Assembly: GCA_018657625.1 (NCBI GenBank)
Contig: JABHWU010000028.1
Location: 1-64,000 of the forward strand
Length of the DNA stretch: 64,000 bases
Reading direction: 5' to 3'
Origin: Deltaproteobacteria bacterium
Lineage (GTDB): Bacteria; SAR324; XYD2-FULL-50-16
Positions 7,168-16,499 of the stretch are shown here, piece after piece. The translations under genes and the position numbers were made by a program. How positions within the stretch are numbered: position 1 is the stretch's first letter; each line of letters starts with the position of its first letter. The notes under the pieces are model-generated. The model saw only the letters and a program-made list of their open reading frames with translations, was not told the DNA's origin and made no database searches.

Positions 7168-7845
7168 TTACATTTTTGAGTATTTATGTTCAGGACGCCC
7201 CTGGGTGCCATAAGTCAATTCTTTTTTAATGATTTTCTCCTTGGCCAGGTATCTCAAATATCTTTGGATGGTTGCGATAGAAAGGCCAGTTTCCTTTGTC
7301 AACTCTTCTGCACTCTGAGAAAAAGGATTTTCATTGAATTTACTGATGATCCGATCCATGGTGATCTGCTGCATTCCTTTAGGAAGTTTCCTGGTAATAC
7401 TTTGTGAAACTGTTTCATTAAGGATTAAAGCATCCAATGTTTGTTGTTCAAAGTCTTCACCCTGAAAGGCATTGTTAATTTGTAAAAATCGATCTAAAGC
7501 CTTTTTATACCGCTCATAAACACAAGGTTTGATGATATAATCAATCACTCCAAGTCTGAAAAAACGTTGGATCATTTGAGTTTCCTTGGCGGCTGTAACA
7601 GCAATGACATCAATGGATGTTTCTTTTTTACGAAGTTCCAGTAACAGTTGATAACCATCCATTTCAGGCATGTAAACATCCATAATAATCAGGTCAATTT
7701 TATTTTCTTTTAGTATTTTTAATGCTTCTTCACCATTTCGCACATCTGCTACAACACTGAAATTTGAATCTTTTTCGGTAAATTCTTTCCAAATTCCAGC
7801 GACGCGGAAATCATCTTCTGCGATTAACACTTGATATTGCTTCAT
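7168..7845 (-). CDS. Response regulator, CitB/DcuR family
   Basis: Cytosolic DNA-binding response regulator. The receiver domain fills residues 1-120 with acidic pocket AEDD and phospho-acceptor Asp about 56 (IIMDVYMPEMDG), Thr in VTAAK and Lys in IIKPC. The C-terminal part (about 165-220) is a winged helix of the CitB type (ETGLSIATIQRYLRYLAKE). It is 14 bases downstream of the cognate kinase gene and in the same orientation, so the two form an operon. In this family the pair usually senses C4-dicarboxylates or citrate and switches on uptake or fermentation genes; the kinase here has a different sensor, so the signal is unknown. Confidence 0.92.
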   Translation of the reverse strand: MKQYQVLIAEDDFRVAGIWKEFTEKDSNFSVVADVRNGEEALKILKENKIDLIIMDVYMPEMDGYQLLLELRKKETSIDVIAVTAAKETQMIQRFFRLGVIDYIIKPCVYERYKKALDRFLQINNAFQGEDFEQQTLDALILNETVSQSITRKLPKGMQQITMDRIISKFNENPFSQSAEELTKETGLSIATIQRYLRYLAKEKIIKKELTYGTQGRPEHKYSKM

Positions 7846-7858
7846 TTGCTATCCTGAT

Positions 7859-9799
7859 TTATGTACTTAATGTTGGAATAATAATTTCGAAGGTGGTACC
7901 GCCATTTGTTTTAAATTGTATGTTTCCACCCATACTAAATACGTGATTTTGAGTAATATAAAGTCCCATGCCTCTGTTTTGTTCTTTTTTGTTTTGTAAC
8001 TCGTCAGGATTATCAGTAGCATGCCCATGTTTAGTTGAGAACCCTCTTTCGAATATCTTGCTGGAAATTTCTGACGGTATACCCGGACCAGCATCTTTGA
8101 CAGCTATATATATCGATTTTTCAAACTCTTTGATAGTGATCCAGATTTTTCTGTTATTAGCTGGTTGCTTTAATACAGAATCTATGGCGTTATCAATCAA
8201 ATTTCCGATGACACTGACAAATCCATTTCTGTCCAGATAGCTAGGTAGCGTTTCTAAATTGGATTGCTTATCTAAAAATAGCGATATTCCCAATTCATTA
8301 GTTCGATTATATTTCCCAAGTAAAATAGCAGATATGGCGGGATCTTTGATTTTATCAACATATAATGAGATTCGTTGTTGATGAGAAAGCTGGATGGACT
8401 GAATATAATTTAACACCTCCTCTGTTTGATCCAATTGAACCATGCCTTGAATCGTCTGCAATTTATTCTTAAATTCATGGTTATTGGCTCTGAGTGCGTC
8501 AATATAAGCGTTAATTTGGGTTAACTGACCGGCTAATTTTGACAACTCTCCTTTTGCCTTAATACAGGCAATACACCCAATAGTATTATTATTCAGAATA
8601 ATCGGAATGCGGGTCACTAATATAGTGGCTTTACCCGATCTCATCTCTTGATTATATTCCGGGATACCCGTTTGCATAACATTAATTAAGGTAGAATCAG
8701 GAATAATCTCCTGGATATTCTTGCCAATACATTTATCAGTAACGCCTAATATTTCCTTTCCTTTGTGGTTGATCATTTTGATATTTGCAGAACGATCTAC
8801 CACAATCAAACCATCACTGACAGCTTGTAGAATTGCGGCTTGTTCCTGGATTAGCTTGGTCATGGCAAGCGGTTCCGAACCAAACAGAAACAGCGATATA
8901 ATCCCGATCAATATTGCCCCGAAACTGATTAAAATCAGGGATGTTTTTTGGCGATTTGAGAGTAAGTTTGATAATTGTGACTGTTTTTCTAATTCTTTTT
9001 GGACAGCGATAACATTGTCATTGACAAGCAAATTGATCAATCCTGCTTTTGACTTCATTAAAGGGATTAAATTTTGTATTTTATTATCTTCTTCAATCAA
9101 TTTATTCAAAACGGACATAAATTTTTTCAGATATCTGGCTGTGATTTTGTGTTTGTTTTGATAAAACTGATCCAGAAGTTCATTCGTTGCCACTTTATCC
9201 TGATAAAAGTCTAAGTATTCCTGTAACTGTTTTACCAGCCTTTTTTCAGAAGTTTCCGCATTATCTTTTAAAGAATTATTTTGGTATTCAAAATAGAGTA
9301 GCTTTATTGTTAGAAAGTTCGATTTTGATAGATGGCTCGTCAGAATATTTAAAATTTTGCTCAGGTCTCCGGATAATCCACTTTTGTTTCCAATACCTCT
9401 GTTGGATATTGTTTTAGTTAGTTTTTTTGATATTTCCAGATAATCTGTTGAAGATTTCACAATCACATTTGCTGCTTTCATTAGTTCTGAAATCTCTGTT
9501 TGATTAACTAAAAATACATATTCTTTGGCATGACGCTGTAAATAATTGATCTTATTTAAAACACGGTGTGCATGCATGGCACTTTTGTTTAGGAGGTACT
9601 CATCCTGAATGAGACGTGCTTCTGTAATATAACGATAAATAGTGTTAGATTGTATGACGATATCTGTATACAAACTTAAAGTTTGTTTGCTTTTATTAAC
9701 TTCAGTAAAGGAAAAGTAGCCATTAATAGCAACAACAATTAGAGAAAGCAATAGGGTTGCATTTCCAAATATGAGCTTGTTACGAACAGAAAATTTCAT
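7859..9799 (-). CDS. Sensor histidine kinase, CitA/DcuS (SpoOB-type) family
   Basis: Membrane kinase of 646 residues. A first membrane helix at about 10-30 and a second at about 284-305 enclose an unusually long, helical periplasmic domain of some 250 residues instead of the short PASC domain of CitA or DcuS. A cytoplasmic PAS domain (about 312-420, DGLIVVDRSANIKMINHKG) follows, then the SpoOB-type dimerisation helix with phospho-accepting His in NHEFKNKLQTIQG, and a HATPase with GNLIDNAIDSV, DAGPGIP and GRGMGLYI. It precedes its response regulator by 14 bases. The swapped sensor domain means the usual citrate or fumarate ligand should not be assumed. Confidence 0.92.
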   Translation of the reverse strand: MKFSVRNKLIFGNATLLLSLIVVAINGYFSFTEVNKSKQTLSLYTDIVIQSNTIYRYITEARLIQDEYLLNKSAMHAHRVLNKINYLQRHAKEYVFLVNQTEISELMKAANVIVKSSTDYLEISKKLTKTISNRGIGNKSGLSGDLSKILNILTSHLSKSNFLTIKLLYFEYQNNSLKDNAETSEKRLVKQLQEYLDFYQDKVATNELLDQFYQNKHKITARYLKKFMSVLNKLIEEDNKIQNLIPLMKSKAGLINLLVNDNVIAVQKELEKQSQLSNLLSNRQKTSLILISFGAILIGIISLFLFGSEPLAMTKLIQEQAAILQAVSDGLIVVDRSANIKMINHKGKEILGVTDKCIGKNIQEIIPDSTLINVMQTGIPEYNQEMRSGKATILVTRIPIILNNNTIGCIACIKAKGELSKLAGQLTQINAYIDALRANNHEFKNKLQTIQGMVQLDQTEEVLNYIQSIQLSHQQRISLYVDKIKDPAISAILLGKYNRTNELGISLFLDKQSNLETLPSYLDRNGFVSVIGNLIDNAIDSVLKQPANNRKIWITIKEFEKSIYIAVKDAGPGIPSEISSKIFERGFSTKHGHATDNPDELQNKKEQNRGMGLYITQNHVFSMGGNIQFKTNGGTTFEIIIPTLST

Positions 9800-9890
9800 A
9801 GTTCAATCTACTGGTTAATTAATCACATGTTGGCTGCAGTTGGTTGATAATATGATGATAGTTGGATTGTTGCGGCCAAAAATAGGTCTG

Positions 9891-10574
9891 TCAATCGGTG
9901 ATATTCAGTTTATAACCCACACCATAAATTGAAGTGATAATTTCCTGTTCAGGTATTGCATTGGTAATTTTTTTTCTAAGGTTCTTAATATGCGTATCAA
10001 TCGTTCGATCATATCCTTCAAAATCATTGCCTAAAACCTTGTTGAGTAATTCATTTCTGGAAAAGACTTTATTAGGATGCTGGGCCATTGTGGCCAGTAT
10101 TCCGAACTCACTGGGGGTTAAATCAAGGTTTTTGCCTTTGATTTGTGTAATTCTGGTATCCAAATTTAAATGAATGGGTCCCAGTCTAATATCCTGCTCC
10201 TGTATCGTCGGGTGGGCCCTTCTTAAGACAGATTTCACTCTGGCGACTACTTCACGAGGACTAAATGGTTTACAAATATAATCATCTGCACCGAGTTCCA
10301 GACCTATTAATCGATCAATTTCATCAACTTTGGCTGTTAACATTATAATGGGCAAGTCAGAAAATTTTCTGATTTCCTTGCAGATTTCAGTGCCATTTAA
10401 TCCGGGTAGCATTAAGTCTAATAAGATTAAATCCACCTGATTCTCTTTAACATAAGAAATAACCATTGAACCATTGCTGATCCAATGGGTTTTATAATCG
10501 TTTTGTTCCAGATAATCTTTTAAAATTGAAGCAATTTTTTCTTCGTCTTCTACGATTAATATATGATTATGCAT
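9891..10574 (-). CDS. Response regulator, OmpR/BaeR family
   Basis: Receiver plus OmpR-type winged helix, 227 residues. The acidic pocket VEDEE, phospho-acceptor Asp about 53 (LLDLMLPG) and Lys in ICKPFSPRE are present. The segment DRLIGLELGADDYICKPF closely matches BaeR-like regulators. The C-terminal domain (about 128-225) ends with the wing IITSIYGVGYKLN. It lies 13 bases downstream of its kinase. By analogy the pair controls an envelope-stress or efflux response; no target promoter can be read here. Confidence 0.92.
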   Translation of the reverse strand: MHNHILIVEDEEKIASILKDYLEQNDYKTHWISNGSMVISYVKENQVDLILLDLMLPGLNGTEICKEIRKFSDLPIIMLTAKVDEIDRLIGLELGADDYICKPFSPREVVARVKSVLRRAHPTIQEQDIRLGPIHLNLDTRITQIKGKNLDLTPSEFGILATMAQHPNKVFSRNELLNKVLGNDFEGYDRTIDTHIKNLRKKITNAIPEQEIITSIYGVGYKLNITD

Positions 10575-10587
10575 AATTGTTTTTCGA

Positions 10588-12066
10588 TTATGGGGTGCTG
10601 TTTAATGGCAAGGAAATCTTAATCTGAAGTCCATTTTGGAAATTGGAGGCTGAAATCTCACCCTGGTGATTGATGATGATATATTTGCAAATTGCTAAAC
10701 CGAGACCGCTGCCGCCGGTTTTGCGGTTTCGGGAAGTATCAACGCGGTAGAGGCGATCAAACAAGGAATCAATTGATCCATCTGGAACTCCGGGTCCGGA
10801 ATCCCGAACAGTGATGATCAGGTTTTGATGATTGATTTCTGATTCAAATATGACTGAGCCTGGTTGATGGGTATATTTTAAATTATTTTCCAGTAAATTA
10901 TGAAATACCTGGTGAAGTCTCTGTTCATCACCATGAATAATACTGCTACTGCTATTTAGATTATTGATAATTTTAAGTTTTTTACTATTAAATTCGTTCG
11001 TAAAAAAAAGGATACTTTTTTGTAATATGTCAATCGGAGCGATCGGTGATTTATCGAGTTGCATTGCACCCGTTTCTGCTAAAGAGAGTTCTCTTAAGTC
11101 ATTGACGATTTTACTAATGTGGTTGACTTCATAATGCAAAGATTCAAGATTTTCATTCGATGGCAAACGAATGCCATCCTGCAATGCTTCAATTTCACCC
11201 CTCAATATGGATAATGGTGTGCCTAATTCATGCGATATATCGGAAAACCATTGTTTCCTTAAATCTTCATAGCTTTCTAGGGTTTGAGACATTTGATTAA
11301 ACTGTTCAGCGAGATCATTAAATTCATCACCTGTATTTACAATTATTCTGGAATCAAATTTTCTGGAAGCGATGTTTTTAGTTCCACGAATTAAAGTTTT
11401 TATAGGTTGAAGCAGATGTCTGGACAATAAAAATGAGAAGATAGCAGCTAAAATCAGTATACCGGCACCAGTGAAATATAGAATTTGAGTTTGACTTTTC
11501 AAGAAGGTGATATCCAATGGATTAGTTAATTGCATCGCCTTTTTGTAACCCAGCCAACCGATAATTTCATTATTCAGTCTTAAAGGTTTAAGAAGATAAT
11601 CCTCTAAAGAGATATCATTTTCGTTATCAATGAGGGAATGTTTTTGAATATCAAGAAGCGTTAACCTTCTTCCTAAACCCATCATGCTTCCTCTTTGATG
11701 CATTGAATTTCCGGTTGTTTGATCAGTCGATAATCCCGTCATTCTTCGCCGGCGATATTTCCTTTGTTTATCACCCTGCCTGGGTTGGGAAAGTGTTCCC
11801 ATACCTCCGTCACCAATTGCCGACCATACTAATTGCTGCCATTTTGAATGGTTATTTTGAAAAGCATTCCAATTGAGTTTCTTTTGATAATGTGATTCCA
11901 GCGTTTGAGCAATGGTATCAAAACTATCTAATTCGATTTTGTTAATATAGGTGGAAAAGCTATCAGAAACATAATATTTTAAAATGAATATCATTAAACC
12001 GACGATCACCAGTGAGGTTGCAAAAAAGGAAAAAAAGATTTTATGGCTAAGTTTAAATTTGATCAT
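10588..12066 (-). CDS. Sensor histidine kinase, BaeS/CpxA-like
   Basis: Membrane kinase of 492 residues with helices at about 9-30 and 193-213. The periplasmic loop is odd: a Lys/Arg-rich, Met/Gly-rich middle (RKYRRRRMTG, QRGSMMGLGRR) that could bind a polyanion or metal. HAMP at about 214-268, then the phospho-accepting His in SDISHELGTPLSIL; the usual Arg after Glu-Leu is Gly here. The ATP-binding domain shows NLLENNLKYT, DSGPGVP, and TGGSGLGLAI. It forms an operon with the BaeR-like gene, 13 bases apart. It is divergent from the small gene at 12335. Confidence 0.92.
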   Translation of the reverse strand: MIKFKLSHKIFFSFFATSLVIVGLMIFILKYYVSDSFSTYINKIELDSFDTIAQTLESHYQKKLNWNAFQNNHSKWQQLVWSAIGDGGMGTLSQPRQGDKQRKYRRRRMTGLSTDQTTGNSMHQRGSMMGLGRRLTLLDIQKHSLIDNENDISLEDYLLKPLRLNNEIIGWLGYKKAMQLTNPLDITFLKSQTQILYFTGAGILILAAIFSFLLSRHLLQPIKTLIRGTKNIASRKFDSRIIVNTGDEFNDLAEQFNQMSQTLESYEDLRKQWFSDISHELGTPLSILRGEIEALQDGIRLPSNENLESLHYEVNHISKIVNDLRELSLAETGAMQLDKSPIAPIDILQKSILFFTNEFNSKKLKIINNLNSSSSIIHGDEQRLHQVFHNLLENNLKYTHQPGSVIFESEINHQNLIITVRDSGPGVPDGSIDSLFDRLYRVDTSRNRKTGGSGLGLAICKYIIINHQGEISASNFQNGLQIKISLPLNSTP

Positions 12067-12334
12067 TGAAGAATATTAAAAAGAGTGATGAACCATAAGA
12101 TTTTATTTGATTACTAATACTTATGAGATATTTAGCGTAGGGAAACCCATGCATTTGAACAACACGATTTCTTTTTAAAGTAAATGATAAAAATTATAAT
12201 ATTAAATTTCCTGTAGAAAGGGTAGTTAAAACTTAATAGCGACCATTTCAATAGAAACTTTTGGGCATAATTAATGCTTTGATATAACATAAGAATTTTA
12301 TTCACTGAAAAAAGAACCTGCCAAGGGGGAGAAT

Positions 12335-12538
12335 ATGATGAATAAACAGATGATAGATGCTATCGAACTATTAACCAATACTGTTGATTTAGAAAATAAA
12401 ACGAATTGCAATCTGCAAATATTGAAACATTTAAGAAATGAAGAAAAAATAGAGTTTGTGGCTGATCTTAGCAAATATGAAAGAATAGGTTTGTTGACTT
12501 GTTATCGGATCTGTATTGAAAAATTAATTAATGCTTGA
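12335..12538 (+). CDS. Small hypothetical protein
   Basis: A 67-residue soluble, mildly acidic protein (MMNKQMIDAIELLTNTVDLE) with predicted helices and two Cys. I recognise no family. It is credible because a very strong ribosome site (AAGGGGGAG) lies just before tandem ATG codons. It stands alone, divergent from the BaeS-like kinase gene, and could belong to the same response. A short inverted repeat after its stop (TGATCACTTTTTGTGAGTGACCA region) may end the transcript. Confidence 0.6.
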   Translation: MMNKQMIDAIELLTNTVDLENKTNCNLQILKHLRNEEKIEFVADLSKYERIGLLTCYRICIEKLINA

Positions 12539-12575
12539 TCACTTTTTGTGAGTGACCAAGAATTAATTAAACCAG

Positions 12576-12830
12576 CTAAATATAACTTAGTTCTTTAATC
12601 CGCCTTTTGACGCTAAACTCGAATGATTCATGTATCAACTCTTCCGCCTTTTCATCAATATTAGCGCTGGTCAATTGCGTCAATTTACCTTTGTCAGAAA
12701 CATAAGCACTGTAGTTGTTATCAATAAAGACTTCTCCAAGCCAATCAATTTTTACCTTGTGCTTTTTAGATGCAATCTGTGACAGCATCAATGCCGTGCT
12801 CAGCGCTTCCTTTACTCTCGTTTTATCCAT
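12576..12830 (-). CDS. Small hypothetical protein
   Basis: An 84-residue charged cytosolic protein (MDKTRVKEALSTALMLSQIA; later KVKIDWLGEVFIDNN). Helix, then strand, then helix is likely. The ATG is preceded by AAGGAAT. I recognise no family. It is convergent with the gene before it and is followed upstream on the same strand by another small gene at 12911, so the two may share a transcript. Confidence 0.6.
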   Translation of the reverse strand: MDKTRVKEALSTALMLSQIASKKHKVKIDWLGEVFIDNNYSAYVSDKGKLTQLTSANIDEKAEELIHESFEFSVKRRIKELSYI

Positions 12831-12910
12831 GGTATTCCTTAAGAAATTTAGTGATCAATATATTTTCTCTTTTTATCGGAATATAGTGGAATAACTTTAA
12901 TGGTGGGTGG

Positions 12911-13279
12911 TTATTTTTTTGTTTTTAGTCGGCCAATCTCTCGTTTAAGGCTTTTAATTTCTCGATAGTGGGCTTTTTTGAAAACTTCAAATTGCCTGGT
13001 GGTGATAAAGTTAGCACTGTTAAATTGGATTTCCTGATTGGCAATTTTCTTTTTTTTGATTATTTCCTGTTCTTTCTGCTGAATACCTGTCTGATGGATT
13101 TCCGACATTAAATTATTGATCTTAGCTTGCATGCTATTATTTTGGTTATTTTTTTGATAAATAATGACCACTAAATATATTTCAGAAATCAAAGTAAAAC
13201 ATATCAAAAAAATACTGAATATCTTCCAAAAATTAGATTTTGGTTGCTCCGGCAACCTGGATCTTATCATTTTTGCCAT
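12911..13279 (-). CDS. Small single-pass membrane protein with coiled coil
   Basis: A 122-residue basic protein with a short cytosolic N-terminus, one membrane helix (about residues 18-41, FWKIFSIFLICFTLISEIYL) and a long charged helix rich in Gln, Lys and Glu that probably forms a coiled coil, ending SLKREIGRLKTKK. The overall plan recalls small septum or DivIC/FtsL-like proteins, but no diagnostic motif supports that. Function unknown. Confidence 0.6.
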   Translation of the reverse strand: MAKMIRSRLPEQPKSNFWKIFSIFLICFTLISEIYLVVIIYQKNNQNNSMQAKINNLMSEIHQTGIQQKEQEIIKKKKIANQEIQFNSANFITTRQFEVFKKAHYREIKSLKREIGRLKTKK

Positions 13280-13510
13280 TGTTTTATAATCTGTAGTGGT
13301 TTAAATCGATTTTATTTACTTGAATACGATTCAATTGGATTTTTGATAGGGGATAGCCTAAAGTTAAATCAAAACCTTGGTTTTTAATACAAATGGTATC
13401 TGATAAACGTGAAATTTTGCAAGTGATTTAAGTAACTTGTAAGGCTAATTTTTGCAGGCATGTTCTGAAAATGTCAATAGTTGACAGTATTTTTGGGGAT
13501 AAATCTGTCC

Positions 13511-13696
13511 ATGGAAATAAAATCTGAGAGACCAAAAGGATTGAAAGTGAGTGCTTCTGGACTTATGGAAAATGATACAGAATCTCCACTGCCTAACCCT
13601 AAGAGTACCGGGAATTTAGAGATTATACGGTTTGCAAAGTCTGAAATTTTGAGAACGACTGCAGTAGTCAAAGAATGGATATCAAATTCGAATTAA
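13511..13696 (+). CDS. Doubtful 61-codon open frame
   Basis: ATG 13511 opens a 61-residue polar product (MEIKSERPKGLKVSASGLME). No family recognised and the nearest purine-rich site (GGGGAT) is too far upstream. An overlapping minus-strand frame (13474-13671) is of similar length, and its composition looks less protein-like. One of the two or neither may be real. Confidence 0.28.
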   Translation: MEIKSERPKGLKVSASGLMENDTESPLPNPKSTGNLEIIRFAKSEILRTTAVVKEWISNSN

Positions 13697-13791
13697 GGGA
13701 AATATAAACCTTGGTTGACTTTCCCTTAATATTGAAATTGAGTGGATATAAATCGCAATTTGGAAGAATTAGTTAATCAAACAGGTAGTTG

Positions 13792-14001
13792 TTATAAATA
13801 ATTTCTAGATCTGGCCAAAGCACGTTTTCTTTCTTTATGTCTGTTTTTTTCTGCTTCTTCACGCTTAAGTTTATTGTGAATTGAAGGTTTAGCGTAATAT
13901 CTTCTTTTTTTCAGTTCTTTAAACATACCTTCTTTAATCAGCAATCGCTTAAGTCGCTGCATTGCTTGTTCTACCTGATTATTAACTACATTTACTTCCA
14001 T
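13792..14001 (-). CDS. rpsU: Small ribosomal subunit protein bS21
   Basis: Component of the 30S subunit that helps mRNA Shine-Dalgarno pairing. The 69-residue basic product begins MEVNVVNNQVEQAMQRLKRL and contains the conserved block FKELKKRRYYAKPSIHNKLK followed by an Arg/Lys-rich tail, all typical of bS21. Monocistronic in this window, with ClC downstream on the same strand 140 bases later in the opposite reading order (rpsU is downstream of ClC). Confidence 0.95.
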   Translation of the reverse strand: MEVNVVNNQVEQAMQRLKRLLIKEGMFKELKKRRYYAKPSIHNKLKREEAEKNRHKERKRALARSRNYL

Positions 14002-14139
14002 AATGTTCCTACAAAAATGACTTGATAGTTATAATATAAAAATATTTATTTTTAAAAATGTTGCAATTTGTATCAATTTATTATGACAAACTAATTTTAG
14101 TGAATTGTCAATTTAAAAATGTTTATTCATGTGCAGAAT

Positions 14140-16209
14140 TTAAGATAGTCCTTTAACTAAATTAATCATTTTTATTTCACCGGCAACAATTAATCGATCC
14201 CCTTGTTTAATAATATATTCAGGTGTTGGAAATGCATTAATTTTAGTACCTTGATTTGTTTCGTGGCGAATGGATAAAACATTGACATTGTATTTGGCCC
14301 GGATATTTAAATCCTTAATAGACTGGTTAATAAAGGATTCGGGAATTTTAATTTCCGAGACAGAATACCCGCCCATAAATTGAACATCCTGTGTTGAATT
14401 TTGACGTACCAGTTTATCAACAAATGTTAATGCGATATCTTTTTTCTCTACTTCCTGGTTATAGGTTTTTAAAATATCTCGTCGCCAAATCATGCCCAGG
14501 ATTTTATTTTGTTTTTTGGGGTCCACCACCGGTAAACCGGAAAGGCCATTTCTGCTTAAGATGTCCAATACTATTTGACAATTGTCTTCAGGCGTTACTT
14601 TATCGAAATCTTTTTCCGCAATATCCCGTGCAATGACGATGTCTTGTAAATCCTGCATATCAAATAGGAAACTTTTAATATCATGAATAGAAATCATACC
14701 GATTAAGTCAGAATGGTCATTCTGAACGGCAAAATAAGGATCTTCTTTGGAAATTACTTTATTAACCACTTCGTTAAAGTTTGCTGTTTCGTGCACCGTT
14801 TCAAAAGTTGGTGTGAAGACATTACGGACAAAAATAGATTTCATGATATTGGTTTCTGTCCCTTCTTTTAAATTGATGTTTCTTAGCAGTAATTTTAAGG
14901 TGTATATTGATTCCCGTGATAGTTTTGAAGATAAAATAGCACTAATAATACAGGTGATCATTAAGGGCAGGATGATTTCATAATCCTTTGTGAGCTCAAA
15001 CACTATAATAATAGCAGTAATTGGTGCCCGGGTTGTACCGGCAACCAGACCACCCATTGCCACCAGAGCATACGCACCGGGTGACGCAGATATTGAAGGG
15101 AAGTAAGAGTGCACAAAGTATCCAAAAAAACAACCCAGCATCGCTCCCATAAATAGAGAGGGTGCAAAAATACCTCCGGATCCCCCGGAGCCGAGCGTAA
15201 ATGAAGTTGCCAGTATTTTTAGGAATATTAGTCCCAGTGCCATGTACCAAATTGTATTTCCGTGCAGGGCATCATTAATGGAATCGTAGCCAACTCCCAT
15301 AATTTGAGGAAATTTTAAGGCGATAATTCCAATAATCAATCCACCAATGGCAGGTTGTAGATAGGATGGAAGTTTAAGTTTATTATCAAAAAAATCTTCA
15401 AAAGCATATAGCACTTTTATAAACCCATAGGATGCAATCCCAGCTAATAAACCTAAAGCCGCGTAAAAAATCAATTCAAATGGGTTAACCAAATGATAAG
15501 GTGGCACCTGGAAAGCTGCAAAATTCCCTTCGTAATGGTGAGATATTACTGTAGCCATAACGGAAGATATGACAATGGGGGAAAATTGAACAAATGCAAA
15601 ATCCATTAAGATAATCTCAACGGCAAATAAAGCACCTGCGATAGGAGCATTAAAAGCTGCCGCAATCCCAGCCGCGGCACCACAACCCACTAGTGTTTTC
15701 ATGCGATTTCCGGACATTCTGAAAAATTGTCCGACAGTTGATCCCAGGCTGGCTCCAATTTGAATAATTGGACCTTCCCTGCCGACAGACCCCCCTGTTC
15801 CGATAGTAATAGAAGAAGCTAACGCTTTAACTAAGGCTACCCTGGGACGAATAACGCCACCTTTTAATAAGACAGCCTGCATTACTTCTGGAACACCATG
15901 ACCTTTAGCTTCTGGCGCAAAAAAGTAAATTAAGGGGCCAACTAATAACCCTCCGATAATCGGAATAATGATGACGATATACCAGGGGGCATTAATAATA
16001 TTATCTAATAAAGTCCCTGTACCCGGAAAAGAGAAGTTTGAGATGGTTTTTATCAGGGTTCGAATCGCAATTGCACCAAATCCAGCCAATGCTCCGATGA
16101 TAATCGCAATGATTATCATGAAAGTATGTTCTGTCATTTTGGCGCGGTCTACCAATGAAACTGTTTTCCTTGAACAGAAGGAATAGAAGGCTTTTAAACT
16201 TGCGGACAT
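14140..16209 (-). CDS. ClC-family chloride channel/antiporter with CBS and RCK_C-like domains
   Basis: Membrane protein of 689 residues. The ClC core (about 25-440) shows the anion-binding motifs GHGVPEV (about 103), GTGGSVGREGP with gating Glu about 145, and GSGGSGGIFAPSLF. Presence of the gating Glu is compatible with either a channel or a Cl-/H+ exchanger. A CBS pair follows (about 465-585), then a C-terminal TrkA-C/RCK_C-like module (GGYSVSEIKIPESF ... IIKQGDRLIVAG), a fusion known in some bacterial ClCs and suggesting ligand control. The start MSASLKAFYS is weakly supported; MTEHTF at residue 26 is an alternative. It lies between rpsU and the FmdB operon. Confidence 0.94.
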   Translation of the reverse strand: MSASLKAFYSFCSRKTVSLVDRAKMTEHTFMIIIAIIIGALAGFGAIAIRTLIKTISNFSFPGTGTLLDNIINAPWYIVIIIPIIGGLLVGPLIYFFAPEAKGHGVPEVMQAVLLKGGVIRPRVALVKALASSITIGTGGSVGREGPIIQIGASLGSTVGQFFRMSGNRMKTLVGCGAAAGIAAAFNAPIAGALFAVEIILMDFAFVQFSPIVISSVMATVISHHYEGNFAAFQVPPYHLVNPFELIFYAALGLLAGIASYGFIKVLYAFEDFFDNKLKLPSYLQPAIGGLIIGIIALKFPQIMGVGYDSINDALHGNTIWYMALGLIFLKILATSFTLGSGGSGGIFAPSLFMGAMLGCFFGYFVHSYFPSISASPGAYALVAMGGLVAGTTRAPITAIIIVFELTKDYEIILPLMITCIISAILSSKLSRESIYTLKLLLRNINLKEGTETNIMKSIFVRNVFTPTFETVHETANFNEVVNKVISKEDPYFAVQNDHSDLIGMISIHDIKSFLFDMQDLQDIVIARDIAEKDFDKVTPEDNCQIVLDILSRNGLSGLPVVDPKKQNKILGMIWRRDILKTYNQEVEKKDIALTFVDKLVRQNSTQDVQFMGGYSVSEIKIPESFINQSIKDLNIRAKYNVNVLSIRHETNQGTKINAFPTPEYIIKQGDRLIVAGEIKMINLVKGLS

Positions 16210-16434
16210 ATAGGATACTGCTTATAAAAAATTAAAAAGAACCTATAAACGTGGGTGGCGATAATATTAGCCGATTTACCAGTTTATATTCAATGGCTAT
16301 CATTTAATCTGCAACCTAGAAAATTAACCAAGTTATATCGTTAAATCAAGCTATTATTTTTAATTTTAACTCATGATGAAAGCATTAGAGGAATAAAGCC
16401 GGTGCGACTAAAACTGAAGGGGCTCTATTTTTAG

Positions 16435-16471
16435 AAGACAGAAGCTTTTTAACTGCTTTGGCTTCTGTCTT
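16435..16471 (-). terminator. Hairpin downstream of the FmdB-selenoprotein operon
   Basis: AAGACAGAAGC (16435-16445) and GCTTCTGTCTT (16461-16471) form a perfect 11-base stem with a 15-base loop. It lies 29 bases after the stop of the small minus-strand gene. There is no clear T run after it on the minus strand, so it may act as an mRNA end stabiliser or a weak terminator. Confidence 0.55.
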
Positions 16472-16499
16472 TATATAAATGGAACCATTAAAATTACTT

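Noticed and set aside
13474-13671. Minus-strand 65-codon frame opposite the 13511 frame
   Set aside because: No ribosome site and a composition consistent with the antisense of the plus-strand frame; kept only as an alternative.
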